Positions 44,796 through 53,733 of a stretch of DNA of 64,000 nt are shown here, piece by piece; position 1 is the stretch's first letter; each line of letters begins with the position of its first letter. The position numbers and the translations under genes were made by a program. A model generated the notes under the pieces. It was given only the letters and a program-made list of their open reading frames with translations, was not told the origin of the DNA and did not search any database. The DNA is from Methylomonas sp. (lineage in GTDB: Bacteria; Pseudomonadota; Gammaproteobacteria; Methylococcales; Methylomonadaceae): contig PERU01000014.1 in assembly GCA_002928965.1 (NCBI GenBank), forward strand, positions 29,351 through 93,350, given 5' to 3'.

Positions 44796-45133
44796 GCGGG
44801 TTGTCTGAAGCTATCGATGCTGCTGCATTGCCGTTTTATGATGGTCGATATCGAAGTGGACGACACTCCGGAGCCTTAAGAACAGGCGGACACTTAAAAG
44901 AAAGCAGCTGTTTGTTTTGGGTTGTTACCGATTTTGAACAAGCAGATTCCAACCCAAAGAAGCCAGCGGCCTTATATTTTAAGTGACTTCAATTGAATGG
45001 ATAACGGCCTCTAGTTTACCGTGCTTGCCTGAAAGATCTGATTTCAATATTTTCTTCGATCCTGTTCAAAATCCTCATTTTGTCAGGTCGCCGTTGGTAT
45101 ATCGATGAATAATGGAGCCAATCAGCGATTGGT
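44796..45133. other. Gene-free stretch after fecR
   Basis: No supported gene; it leads into a transposase remnant and a MITE, which together separate fecIR from the receptor gene. Confidence 0.5.
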
Positions 45134-45296
45134 ATGGAAAGTGTCCAAGGCTATCGGATTGATGTCACCCCGGATGGTGAGCACAAAAATGCTGTCGCCA
45201 TCACCTGGCACCGTCAAGCACCCAGTGCAGAAAAAGACCGTCAGCGTGGCATTGACTGTCTACGCAGCAACATGCCGGATTGGTCAGAAGAGCAGT
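45134..45296 (+). pseudogene. Transposase fragment (IS1634-like)
   Basis: Encodes about 54 residues including GYRIDVTPDGEHKNAVAITW, RQRGIDCLRSNMPDW and SEEQL. These fit the stretch (VTPD, YCLRSN, DWDEETL) that precedes the catalytic end of IS1634/IS4-type transposases. Both ends are missing, and the 3' end is cut precisely by the inverted-repeat element at 45297. A decayed insertion-sequence remnant. Confidence 0.6.
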
Positions 45297-45460
45297 TAGG
45301 AGCCTGTCCGAGAATAGAGAATCTGCTACGGAAAAGCCCTTGTGGCCAGATTCCCCGCTCATTTTCGTTAAATGGCGCCACTATTCGCCTCAAATGATCA
45401 AAAAATCTGACTCAAAATAGCTTTCCCTCGCGACGATTCCTATTCTCGGACAGACTCCTA
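45297..45460. mobile_element. Complete MITE with GGAGCCTGTCCGAGAATAG inverted ends
   Basis: GGAGCCTGTCCGAGAATAG on the left and CTATTCTCGGACAGACTCC on the right are inverted repeats with one mismatch. TA is present outside both ends, consistent with TA target duplication. The 120-base interior has no gene. Partial or solo copies of the left end lie at 2483, 6773, 13821 and 16272. It is inserted in a transposase remnant. Confidence 0.8.
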
Positions 45461-45641
45461 GGCGTTATTAGCTTGGCCACTCGTCGAGCCAAAAACCGCA
45501 TAAGCTGCATGTGAAACTGTGACTTTTCAACATCCAGTTTCACAGCTCGAAAATAATTGTCCAGTTTGAGCAAGCTCCATCGTTATTAAGTTATGGCAGG
45601 CAGTAAGTCTGCCTTAGACTTAAAAAATAATGGAGATAAGC

Positions 45642-48026
45642 ATGAGTGTTAGAGATAAGTCAGGCGTAGCTATCAAAAAACTGCGTCGCAGCCAGTCGCT
45701 TTTAGCCATGATGATGGTGACCGCTATGGAGCTTGCTTCTGCGGAACAGGCTGCTATCGATTTTGATATTCCAGCTCAGCCGCTGGCGGCTGCCCTGGAT
45801 AGCTTGGCAAAATCCAGCAATACCAAACTGATTTACGCCGATTCCCTCGTGCAAAATCTGCAAGCCGATGCGCTGAAAGGCAAGTTGACTGTGCAACAGG
45901 CTTTGCAAAAGCTGTTGACCAAAAACAATCTGCAATACGAGCAAGTGGGTGATGGCGTTATTGCCGTTAAAAAAGTTTCTGCTGCCAAAGCTAAAACAGT
46001 CAAGGATGATTCGGTGTTTGAACTGGGTGAGGTTTCGGTGACTGATCAACAGGAAGGCGGCAAATTGACCAGTCGTGATATTGCTACCTCAGTGGATGTG
46101 ATGTATGCCGATAAAATTGCCGATCAAAACGTCCTCAACGCCTATGATCTTTACCACCGAATGCCGGGCGTGCAGATTACTCAATATGGTCAAGGTATTA
46201 CTACGGGTAAGTTGTCGTTTCGCGGTTTTAACGGCGAAGGCCGGGTGAATGCCGTTAAGCTTTTGATAGATGGTATCCCCAGCAATAGCAATACCGGCAA
46301 TATGGAGTTTATTGATTCATTGTTTCCTTTGGACATCGAGTCAATCGAGGTGGTCAGAGGGACCAATGACCCGCGTTACGGATTGCATGCCATAGCCGGT
46401 AGTACCAATATCACCACGTCTGAGGGTGGTAGTTATGTGAAAGGCCGTGTCAGTTATGGCAGTTTTAATACCCACGAGGTTCAATCAGGCTTGGGATACG
46501 AGAAAGATGGTTTTAGCCAAAACTATGCGATTTCTTACCGTGCCAGCGATGGTTATCGGGAACATAGCGATAGCGAGAAAAACAGTTTCTCCGGTAAATG
46601 GGCATTCACGCCGGATAATAAAAAATTTAAGGTCGGTTTAAGTGTGCGTTGGAGTGATGCCAATGCCGAAGAGCCCGGTTATTTGACCTATCAGGAACAA
46701 TTGCTCAGCCAGACTCGGTCGTTGGCAAGAAATGCTACCGATGGCGGTAAACGGCAAATGGGGCAGGTCAGCACCTATTTGGATGTTAATCTGACCGACG
46801 AATTATTTTGGTCAACCAAAGCGTATAGCAGTAACTGGAAAGACGAGCGGTTTGTCAAATTTGAGCCGGCTTTTCAACAAACTGAACGCCAACGAGATGA
46901 AACGCAATACGGGGCCATGACCTCATTGACTTATCACCCTGAAATCAATTGGCTGGATGATTTTTCTTTGGAAACGGGTTTTGATTTTCAGCAACAAGAG
47001 AATCAGTATCAGCAGTACAGAACTATTGATAGGGTGCGTTCCAGACTGGTCGGTGGCGTGCCAACTTTTAATCCATCAACTTACACAAGAAATGATGAAA
47101 GCTGGGGTTTTTTGAACTATGGCGGCTACGTTCAAGCCGTAATCAAACCTACCCGTTGGTTGAAGATTACTCCCGGTTATCGGGCTGATGCTATCGATAG
47201 CGATGGTTTGATCAATCGCGCTACCGGCACCGCTGTGCATTTTCCGGTTAACGACTATGGCATGATCCACCAGCCTAAAATTGGTGCAGTGATTACGCCG
47301 ATCGATGGTTACAGTCTTTATGGTAACTGGGGGCGTACTTTCCAGATAGGTTTGGGGGCAGCAACGTTTAGAAATGCGCAGGCTGCCAGTTTAAGGCCTT
47401 CCATTAATGACGGCTGGGAAGTCGGGGTTAAATTACAGCCGGTTGATTGGGTGGAAGGGCGTATTGCTTACTGGCAGCAGATTGCAAGCAACGAAGTCAG
47501 TCGAAACTTGAATTCAAACGATGCTACCTACCTAGGATCAACCTCGCGGCAAGGTGTGGATGTTGAAGTAAAAGTAAATCCTGTAGAGGCGGTTAGCGTT
47601 TGGGCGGCCTATTCGTTGCAAGAGGCTAAAATCAAAGAAGCGGGTGTTTTTGTGGTCGATAATTATGAATATCGGGTAGGCAACAGTATCGTTAATACGC
47701 CCAATTATTTGTTTTCGGCAGGAATTGATTACCAAATTACTCCTGCTTTAAAGTCATCTTTATGGACGTCCGGACAGGGCAATGTATTTGTTGATCAAGC
47801 CAATGCTGCTGGTGAATATGGCGAATATGCGTTGCTAAACCTGGATTTGGGTTATCAAGTAACCAAGCATGTTGACGTGCAATTTCAAGCCAAAAACCTG
47901 ACCAACACCCAGAGGGATTATGTCTGGTATGACGAAACCTATATCGGTGCAAATCGCCAGCCCTTGTTTTCGCCCGCAGACGGCATTGCATTTTACGGTG
48001 CCGTTAACATGAGATACGACTTGTAG
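45642..48026 (+). CDS. TonB-dependent receptor with N-terminal signalling (STN) domain
   Basis: A 794-aa outer-membrane transducer of the FecA type. After the signal peptide comes the STN domain (residues 40-95, FDIPAQPLAAALDSLAKSSN, VQQALQKLLTKNNLQYEQVG) that contacts FecR, then the plug (YDLYHRMPGVQITQYGQG, IESIEVVRGTNDPRYG) and the 22-strand barrel ending YGAVNMRYDL. Start ATG 45642 is six bases after GGAGA; ATG 45630 overlaps that site. It presumably imports a ferric siderophore; the ligand is not evident. It is followed after ten bases by a PepSY gene. Confidence 0.95.
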   Translation: MSVRDKSGVAIKKLRRSQSLLAMMMVTAMELASAEQAAIDFDIPAQPLAAALDSLAKSSNTKLIYADSLVQNLQADALKGKLTVQQALQKLLTKNNLQYEQVGDGVIAVKKVSAAKAKTVKDDSVFELGEVSVTDQQEGGKLTSRDIATSVDVMYADKIADQNVLNAYDLYHRMPGVQITQYGQGITTGKLSFRGFNGEGRVNAVKLLIDGIPSNSNTGNMEFIDSLFPLDIESIEVVRGTNDPRYGLHAIAGSTNITTSEGGSYVKGRVSYGSFNTHEVQSGLGYEKDGFSQNYAISYRASDGYREHSDSEKNSFSGKWAFTPDNKKFKVGLSVRWSDANAEEPGYLTYQEQLLSQTRSLARNATDGGKRQMGQVSTYLDVNLTDELFWSTKAYSSNWKDERFVKFEPAFQQTERQRDETQYGAMTSLTYHPEINWLDDFSLETGFDFQQQENQYQQYRTIDRVRSRLVGGVPTFNPSTYTRNDESWGFLNYGGYVQAVIKPTRWLKITPGYRADAIDSDGLINRATGTAVHFPVNDYGMIHQPKIGAVITPIDGYSLYGNWGRTFQIGLGAATFRNAQAASLRPSINDGWEVGVKLQPVDWVEGRIAYWQQIASNEVSRNLNSNDATYLGSTSRQGVDVEVKVNPVEAVSVWAAYSLQEAKIKEAGVFVVDNYEYRVGNSIVNTPNYLFSAGIDYQITPALKSSLWTSGQGNVFVDQANAAGEYGEYALLNLDLGYQVTKHVDVQFQAKNLTNTQRDYVWYDETYIGANRQPLFSPADGIAFYGAVNMRYDL

Positions 48027-48036
48027 GAGGGCATAT

Positions 48037-49200
48037 ATGGTGGCCCGAACTAAAAACTCCCGACAATGGTGGCTGACCATCCATCTTTATCTGGGGTTGA
48101 GTCTGGGACTGCTGGTTGCCATGGTTGGTATTACCGGCAGTCTACTGGTGTTTTACGTGGAGTTGGACGAATTTCTTAATCCTGATTTGGTGGTTGGAGA
48201 ATCATCCACTCCGCGTTTGTCATATCAACAGCTATTCGATGCGATTCGGCAGTCTGAGCCGCAACGGCAGCGGGGCTGGCGGCTGGAAATCCCCCAAAAC
48301 CCAGAGCGCATGCTGACTGCCCGTTATTACAAACCGCAGGAAACCGAGCACATGGGCTTTGCGCCGTTATTGGTTTCGGTTAATCCTTACTCGGGTGAGG
48401 TCGTGAAAAAACGCTTTTGGGGCGATTTTGCCATGACCTGGATTTATGATCTGCATTACACGCTGCTGCTGGCACATACCGGCAAGATCATTATGTCGAT
48501 TGTCGGTGGCTTACTGTTGTTGTCACTGCTCAGCGGAGTGTATTTGTGGTGGCCACGGCCGGGTAAATGGAGCGGGGCACTGACCATCAAGCCCAAGTCC
48601 AGCAGACAGCGCTTTATTTACGATTTACATAAGGTGTCCGGAGTGTATGGATTGGTGGTGATGCTGGTGTTGACTTTTTCCGGTATTTTTTTGGAAATAC
48701 CGGAATACGCCAATCCCATCATCGGTTTTTTTTCACCGTTGGAAGAGCCGCCCAAGCCACAATCACTGCCACCACTGGCAACAAAATCAATCATTAGCAT
48801 CGATCAGGCGGTCAGCATAGCGCAGACGGTTTTTCCAGAAGCCGAGTTACGCTGGATAGAAACCCCACATGATGCACAAGGCAGTTTTCGCATCAATCTT
48901 CTTCAAGCCGGTGAAGTCAGTCGACGCTTTCCCAAAACCAATGTCTGGATTGATCAGTATTCGGGTGATATTTTGAAAGTGCATAACCCGATCGAATTTA
49001 GCGCTGGCGATACCTTCGTTCATTGGCTGCACCCCTTACACTCTGGCGAAGCCTTTGACATGCCGGGCAGGCTGTTGGTGTTATTGACAGGCTTGAGCTG
49101 TCCGCTGTTATTTGTCACAGGCGTGATGCGCTGGCAACAAAAGCGTCAAGCTCAGAGTCGGCGTATACCAAGCAATGGAAAAAATCGATCTGCCTGTTGA
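48037..49200 (+). CDS. PepSY-associated TM protein (iron-uptake reductase-like)
   Basis: A 387-aa inner-membrane protein with four spans: residues 10-35 (LTIHLYLGLSLGLLVAMVGI), about 140-165, about 195-215 and 345-365. A PepSY domain lies in the large periplasmic part (SIDQAVSIAQTVFPEAELRW). The histidines near the spans (HLYLG, DLHYTLLLAHTGK, DLHKVSGVYG, HWLHPLHSG) fit heme-binding ferric-reductase-like PepSY-TM proteins such as those near siderophore receptors. GTAGGAGGGC lies before the start. Likely releases iron from imported siderophore (inference). Confidence 0.9.
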   Translation: MVARTKNSRQWWLTIHLYLGLSLGLLVAMVGITGSLLVFYVELDEFLNPDLVVGESSTPRLSYQQLFDAIRQSEPQRQRGWRLEIPQNPERMLTARYYKPQETEHMGFAPLLVSVNPYSGEVVKKRFWGDFAMTWIYDLHYTLLLAHTGKIIMSIVGGLLLLSLLSGVYLWWPRPGKWSGALTIKPKSSRQRFIYDLHKVSGVYGLVVMLVLTFSGIFLEIPEYANPIIGFFSPLEEPPKPQSLPPLATKSIISIDQAVSIAQTVFPEAELRWIETPHDAQGSFRINLLQAGEVSRRFPKTNVWIDQYSGDILKVHNPIEFSAGDTFVHWLHPLHSGEAFDMPGRLLVLLTGLSCPLLFVTGVMRWQQKRQAQSRRIPSNGKNRSAC

Positions 49201-49271
49201 TGTTTTTCTACCCGCTTACCTGCGGATTTATGGTCTAAAATCTGTCATGTAAATAAACCACGGAACGACAG

Positions 49272-49928
49272 ATGAGCGATTTATACGGCCCACAGCACCG
49301 CGCCTTGCAAGAGGATTTTGATTCTATCGCTTTAGCGGATCGGGTCGACGCATTGATCGTTACTCCGGACGTGGCCCCAGAACAGCAAGGCTTTATCGAG
49401 TCGCGGGATTTTTTCTTTTTAACCAGCATCGATCACCGTGGCTATCCCACCTGCTCTTATAAAGGTGGCGACATAGGCTTGGTCAAAGTGGTTGATAGTC
49501 AGACGCTGGCATTTCCGATTTATGACGGTAACGGCATGTTTTTGTCGACCGGCAATATTGTCGGCAATGCCAAGGTCGGTTTGCTTTTTATCGATTTTGA
49601 AACACCGCATCGGGTTCGAGTACATGGTGATGCCTGCCTTGATCGAAGCGATGAGTTAATGGCGGCATATCCTGAAGCCAAGCTGATAATTAGAGTGAAT
49701 ATCACAGAAATATTCATCAATTGCCCACGTTATATTCACCGCTATCAACGTATTGCATCGTCCAAATATGTGCCAAAATCAGGGCAAACCACGCCCGATC
49801 CGCAATGGAAACGCATTGATCTGTTGCAGGACAGTTTGTCGGCGCAAGATCAATTGATTGCCGACCGCAACGGAGGCCTGATTACCATTGAGGAATATGG
49901 CGAGATGGTTATCAAAGGCGAAGGCTAG
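49272..49928 (+). CDS. Pyridoxamine 5'-phosphate oxidase-family flavoprotein
   Basis: A 218-aa protein with the split-barrel FMN-binding fold: ESRDFFFLTSIDHRGYPTCS, GDIGLVKVVDSQTLAFPIYD, GNAKVGLLFIDFETPHRVRV. The C-terminal YIHRYQRIASSKYVP is also seen in PNPOx-like proteins of unknown substrate. It is not PdxH itself. It stands alone with its own start region 70 bases after the PepSY gene. Confidence 0.88.
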   Translation: MSDLYGPQHRALQEDFDSIALADRVDALIVTPDVAPEQQGFIESRDFFFLTSIDHRGYPTCSYKGGDIGLVKVVDSQTLAFPIYDGNGMFLSTGNIVGNAKVGLLFIDFETPHRVRVHGDACLDRSDELMAAYPEAKLIIRVNITEIFINCPRYIHRYQRIASSKYVPKSGQTTPDPQWKRIDLLQDSLSAQDQLIADRNGGLITIEEYGEMVIKGEG

Positions 49929-49985
49929 TTTTTGCGGTGATCGATCCTCTCAGTTCTGTTTAATATTCATATCCAATACATCTAT

Positions 49986-50888
49986 ATGTCACACGATAAT
50001 TCCACGAAAGCCATTGCCTATGCGTTTGCTGCCAATTTAGGTATTGCCATTAGTAAAACCGGTGCCGCCATGTGGACCGGATCAGGTTCGTTATTGGCGG
50101 AAGCCATTCATTCCTTTGCCGATTGCGGGAATCAGGTGTTGTTGTTTATTGGCATGCGTCGAGCCGTAAAGTCGGCAACCGACAAGCACCCGATGGGCTT
50201 TGGTCGGGAGTCTTATATCTGGTCAATGATGGTGGCGATTACGTTGTTTTCTGTCGGCGGTCTGTTTTCCGTATATGAGGGTTTTTTACGCTTGGGTGAG
50301 CATCACGCTGTTGAAAATGCCGCAGTGGCTTTAGTGATTTTACTGATTGCAGTAGTGCTGGAGTTTTTTTCGTTAAAGGGGGCTTTGAATGTGCTGGCAG
50401 ACGAAAAAGGTCAGCGCAGTTTGTGGCAATGGTTCAAAGAAACCCATTCCAGCGAATTGATGGTGGTGGTGGGCGAAGACTTGGCGGCATTGTTGGGCTT
50501 GGTCATTGCGGCTTTGATGCTGGGATTGACCATGGTCACTGGCAATTCGGTTTACGATGCCGTCGGCTCTATATTGATCGGTGTGTTGCTGGTGATAGTC
50601 GCTGTTTTGATAGGCCGGGAAGTGCACGCATTGTTGCTGGGTGAAACCGATGTTCAGGTGCGTGCCTCTGTCAGAGCGTATTTGCAACAGCAAACCGAAG
50701 TTGTGCAAGTCTTGAATGTCTGGGCCATTAACCATGGTAGACAAGTGATGGTGGCTGTTAAAGCAGAGCTTTTGCCAAATCTATCGGTAGCCGATGCAGT
50801 GGTGGTCATCAATAAAATGGAACAACAGATCAAGTCCACACACAATCGAGTGAATTGGGTCTTTTTTGAAATCGATAATTCTGATTAA
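49986..50888 (+). CDS. Cation diffusion facilitator (CDF) family transporter
   Basis: A 300-aa membrane protein with about six spans. Metal-site motifs HSFADCGNQ (second span) and GEDLAALLGLV (fifth span; position of the usual HxxxD) are seen. The second site therefore has ED in place of H. The C-terminal cytoplasmic domain (VWAINHGRQVMVAVKAELLP) is of SLC30A9 type. It should export Zn2+, Fe2+ or Mn2+ in exchange for protons; metal unknown. Confidence 0.9.
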   Translation: MSHDNSTKAIAYAFAANLGIAISKTGAAMWTGSGSLLAEAIHSFADCGNQVLLFIGMRRAVKSATDKHPMGFGRESYIWSMMVAITLFSVGGLFSVYEGFLRLGEHHAVENAAVALVILLIAVVLEFFSLKGALNVLADEKGQRSLWQWFKETHSSELMVVVGEDLAALLGLVIAALMLGLTMVTGNSVYDAVGSILIGVLLVIVAVLIGREVHALLLGETDVQVRASVRAYLQQQTEVVQVLNVWAINHGRQVMVAVKAELLPNLSVADAVVVINKMEQQIKSTHNRVNWVFFEIDNSD

Positions 50889-50935
50889 ATGCACTATCAA
50901 ATATTTAGGTCATTTATCTGCAGAGAATTATCCCA

Positions 50936-52219
50936 TTGAATATTGCCGTCAAGACAAAGCTCAATTTATTAATCCTTACCTTTTTGCTGTTTGGCACGTT
51001 TCCCGTATCAGCCCGTTATGCGGCTATCGTGATAGATGCCGATAGCGGTCGGGTAGTGCATGAAGTGGAAGCCACTCATCGCTGGTATCCGGCTTCCTTG
51101 ACTAAAGTCATGACGATTTATATGACCTTTGCAGCCATCGAAGCGGGTCGTTTGAGTTTGCGCGATACCTTAACCGTATCCGGGCATGCTGCGCGTCAGC
51201 CCACGTCCAAACTGGGTTTACTTAAGGGTCAAACCATTAATGTCGAGCAAGCCATCATGGCCGTCACCACCCGTTCCGCCAATGACGCTGCGGTGGTTTT
51301 GGCGGAAAGGTTGGGCGGTTCGGAATCTTACTTTGCTTCCATGATGACGCAACAGGCGCAAAGCATGGGTATGTATAACAGTTCATTTCAGAATGCCAGC
51401 GGTTTGCCAGATGAAGGTCAAATCAGTAGCGCGCGGGATTTGGCTTTGTTGTCTGCAGCGCTGATACGCGATTTTCCTCAGTATTATCGTTACTTTGGCG
51501 CCACCGAATTTGCCTACAAAGGCCGGGTGATGCCCAATACCAACAAAATTTTAAAAACCTATCCTGATGCGGACGGCTTGAAAACTGGTTTTACCTGCGG
51601 TTCAGGCTATAACCTGATCGCCTCTGCCAAACGCGGCGGTCATCGTTTGATCGGTGTGCTGTTAGGTGCCCACAGCAGTGCCGAGCGCTTTAACCAAATG
51701 GCCAATTTGCTGGATTTAGGTTTCGAAAAATCTCAGGCGGGTGCGTTGGGTTTACCGGTTTCACAATTGCACGATACCAATTACGAGCGGCCACCATTCC
51801 AACTCTCCACAAATCGCTGCGCCGGTAGTGCGGAGCATATGGGCGCAGACTCCGGTTCTGGCAGTCATGAAGCCATTCATATTAAACCCAACAAATCCAC
51901 GCGTATCAGCGAGAGTCAAGTTACTAAAACCACAAACAAAACCGCCGCCAAATCCCTTAAACGCACTACTGCCAGAGATAGTTGGGCTATCATGCTGGGT
52001 GATCATGCCCGAAAAACTGATGCGGATATTAGCTTGAAACAGGCGCGTTTTGCTCTGGGGCCGGCTGCTAAAAATGGTCAACCGCAAATCGTGCAAATCA
52101 AATACAAAAGTAAACCGCGCTGGCGCTCTGAATGGATTAATCTGGATCAGGCTGAGGCAAGAAATTTTTGTAAAAAGCTTAGAAACAAAGGCCGGGATTG
52201 CACGTTGCTGCCGGGCTAG
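50936..52219 (+). CDS. D-alanyl-D-alanine carboxypeptidase (S11) with C-terminal SPOR domain
   Basis: A 427-aa periplasmic penicillin-binding protein. After a signal peptide (LLILTFLLFGTFPVSARYA) come the three catalytic motifs: SLTK (Ser54-Lys57), SAN (114-116) and KTG (216-218). A low-complexity linker (about 290-345) leads to a SPOR domain (WAIMLGDHARKTDADISLKQ, WRSEWINLDQAEARNFCKKL) that should guide it to denuded glycan at the septum. The start is TTG 50936, for lack of a better codon; ATG alternatives would remove the signal. It trims pentapeptide stems. Confidence 0.92.
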   Translation: MNIAVKTKLNLLILTFLLFGTFPVSARYAAIVIDADSGRVVHEVEATHRWYPASLTKVMTIYMTFAAIEAGRLSLRDTLTVSGHAARQPTSKLGLLKGQTINVEQAIMAVTTRSANDAAVVLAERLGGSESYFASMMTQQAQSMGMYNSSFQNASGLPDEGQISSARDLALLSAALIRDFPQYYRYFGATEFAYKGRVMPNTNKILKTYPDADGLKTGFTCGSGYNLIASAKRGGHRLIGVLLGAHSSAERFNQMANLLDLGFEKSQAGALGLPVSQLHDTNYERPPFQLSTNRCAGSAEHMGADSGSGSHEAIHIKPNKSTRISESQVTKTTNKTAAKSLKRTTARDSWAIMLGDHARKTDADISLKQARFALGPAAKNGQPQIVQIKYKSKPRWRSEWINLDQAEARNFCKKLRNKGRDCTLLPG

Positions 52220-52426
52220 TTAATAGTGCGGCGGTCTTTCGTCGATAATGCCGGGATTATGTTCTGCCATTGCCAGACTCTTGATTTTGTCGTGCAATAA
52301 CTTGCAGGTCTCTTCCAACTTGCCGATCTGTTTTTGCTGGTCGGCAACCACGCCGTTCAACGCCTGTATCAGGTCTTCCTGGTAAGCCTGTTTGATTTCC
52401 AATTCGATAATCCTTGCTTCGCTCAT
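52220..52426 (-). CDS. slyX: SlyX-family protein
   Basis: A 68-aa coiled-coil protein: RIIELEIKQAYQEDLIQALN, then DQQKQIGKLEETCKLLHDKI, and the PPHY end that is typical of SlyX. Function unknown in any species. It is convergent with the carboxypeptidase gene; the two stop codons are adjacent. Confidence 0.9.
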   Translation of the reverse strand: MSEARIIELEIKQAYQEDLIQALNGVVADQQKQIGKLEETCKLLHDKIKSLAMAEHNPGIIDERPPHY

Positions 52427-52559
52427 GATATGAATTTAATGAGTGGGTGAGCTGAATATTGTAATGGAAATTACACCGCAAATTTTGTCTGCCTGTTTAC
52501 ATCCTTCCTACAAACTCCGCTATGATAACCCCACAATCAACAACAGCGAGGATGCGACG

Positions 52560-52862
52560 ATGACAACGATCACTGATCCGGTCATAGGCCGTTGGTATAA
52601 GGACTTTGAAAACAATCTGACTTTCAAAGTGGTAGCAATAGACGGAAAAGATGAAACCATCGGTGTGCAGTACGCCAATGGCGATTTGGGCGAATACGAT
52701 AATGACGCGTGGTATGCCTCGACGTTTGACTACATAGAAGATCCGGAAGATTGGAGCGCTCCATTCGATGATTTGGAGCCGGACGATCTAGGGTACACCG
52801 ACCCCGATCGACATGCTAGACCGGATCAGGAAGATTTGGATATCAGCAATTTTTTGGATTGA
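52560..52862 (+). CDS. DUF6763-like small acidic protein
   Basis: A 100-aa very acidic protein: ITDPVIGRWYKDFENNLTFK, GVQYANGDLGEYDNDAWYAS and DPEDWSAPFDDLEPDDLGY. The IGRWY...GDxxEYD...W pattern is that of small gammaproteobacterial proteins of unknown function (DUF6763-like). ATG 52560 is eight bases after GCGAGG; a longer frame from 52443 is not needed. It lies ten bases before the P-loop gene. Confidence 0.8.
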   Translation: MTTITDPVIGRWYKDFENNLTFKVVAIDGKDETIGVQYANGDLGEYDNDAWYASTFDYIEDPEDWSAPFDDLEPDDLGYTDPDRHARPDQEDLDISNFLD

Positions 52863-52871
52863 GTAGCTTAT

Positions 52872-53720
52872 ATGAAAATGACCCCGCAACAATTTTTGGA
52901 CTGGGAATCCAAAAGTATTACTCTGCTGGCCATGTCCGGTGCTGGCAAAACCACCTTATCCAGCAAATTGCCGCGCGATAAATGGTTTCATTATTCCGGT
53001 GACTATCGAATCGGCACCAAATACCTGGAAGAGCCGATTCTGGACAATATCAAACAGCAGGCAATGGGCGTACCGTTCTTGCGGGATTTGTTAAAGTCCG
53101 ATTCGATTTATATCTGCAGCAATATTACGGTCGAAAATCTGGCTCCAGTTTCCAGCTTTTTAGGCAAAATCGGCGATCCGGCCAAAGGCGGATTATCCCT
53201 GGCCGAATTCAAGCGTCGGCAGGCGTTACATCACAAAGCCGAAATTGCCGCCATGAACGACGTACCGGACTTTATCCATAAAGCCGAAGCTATTTACGGC
53301 TACAAACACTTCATCAACGATGCCGGTGGCAGCGTCTGCGAACTGGATTGTCCTGAGGTATTGGAAAATTTGGCCCAACATACCTTGATTGTCTATATCA
53401 GGATTCCGCCCGCGCTGGAACAAACCATCATTGATCGTGCCAAAAAAGAACCTAAGCCGCTGTATTATCGTCCGGAATTCGTTGACGAAAAATTGACTGC
53501 CTTCATGCAGGAACGTGGTTTCAAGTCAACGGATCAAATCGACCCGGATGATTTCGTCTGTTGGGTATTCCCTGAATTATTCAAAGCCAGGGTGCCGCGT
53601 TACGAAGCCATTGCCAAACAGTACGGCTATACCGTTGATGGTGATGAAGTGGCCAAGGTGAAAACTGAAGACGACTTTATGCAATTGATCGCGCAAGCCA
53701 TTGCGGGTCAGCAAGCTTGA
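52872..53720 (+). CDS. P-loop NTPase of unknown role (metA neighbour)
   Basis: A 282-aa protein with a Walker A motif MSGAGKTTLSSKL near residue 22 and a following RIGTKYL segment like small-molecule or nucleotide kinases. A Walker B-like INDAGGSVCELD and a later LIVYIRIPP strand are seen. No known family was recognised. The stop lies 13 bases before metA, so it is probably co-expressed with methionine synthesis. Substrate unknown. Confidence 0.82.
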   Translation: MKMTPQQFLDWESKSITLLAMSGAGKTTLSSKLPRDKWFHYSGDYRIGTKYLEEPILDNIKQQAMGVPFLRDLLKSDSIYICSNITVENLAPVSSFLGKIGDPAKGGLSLAEFKRRQALHHKAEIAAMNDVPDFIHKAEAIYGYKHFINDAGGSVCELDCPEVLENLAQHTLIVYIRIPPALEQTIIDRAKKEPKPLYYRPEFVDEKLTAFMQERGFKSTDQIDPDDFVCWVFPELFKARVPRYEAIAKQYGYTVDGDEVAKVKTEDDFMQLIAQAIAGQQA

Positions 53721-53733
53721 GCGGGTTGTTGTC

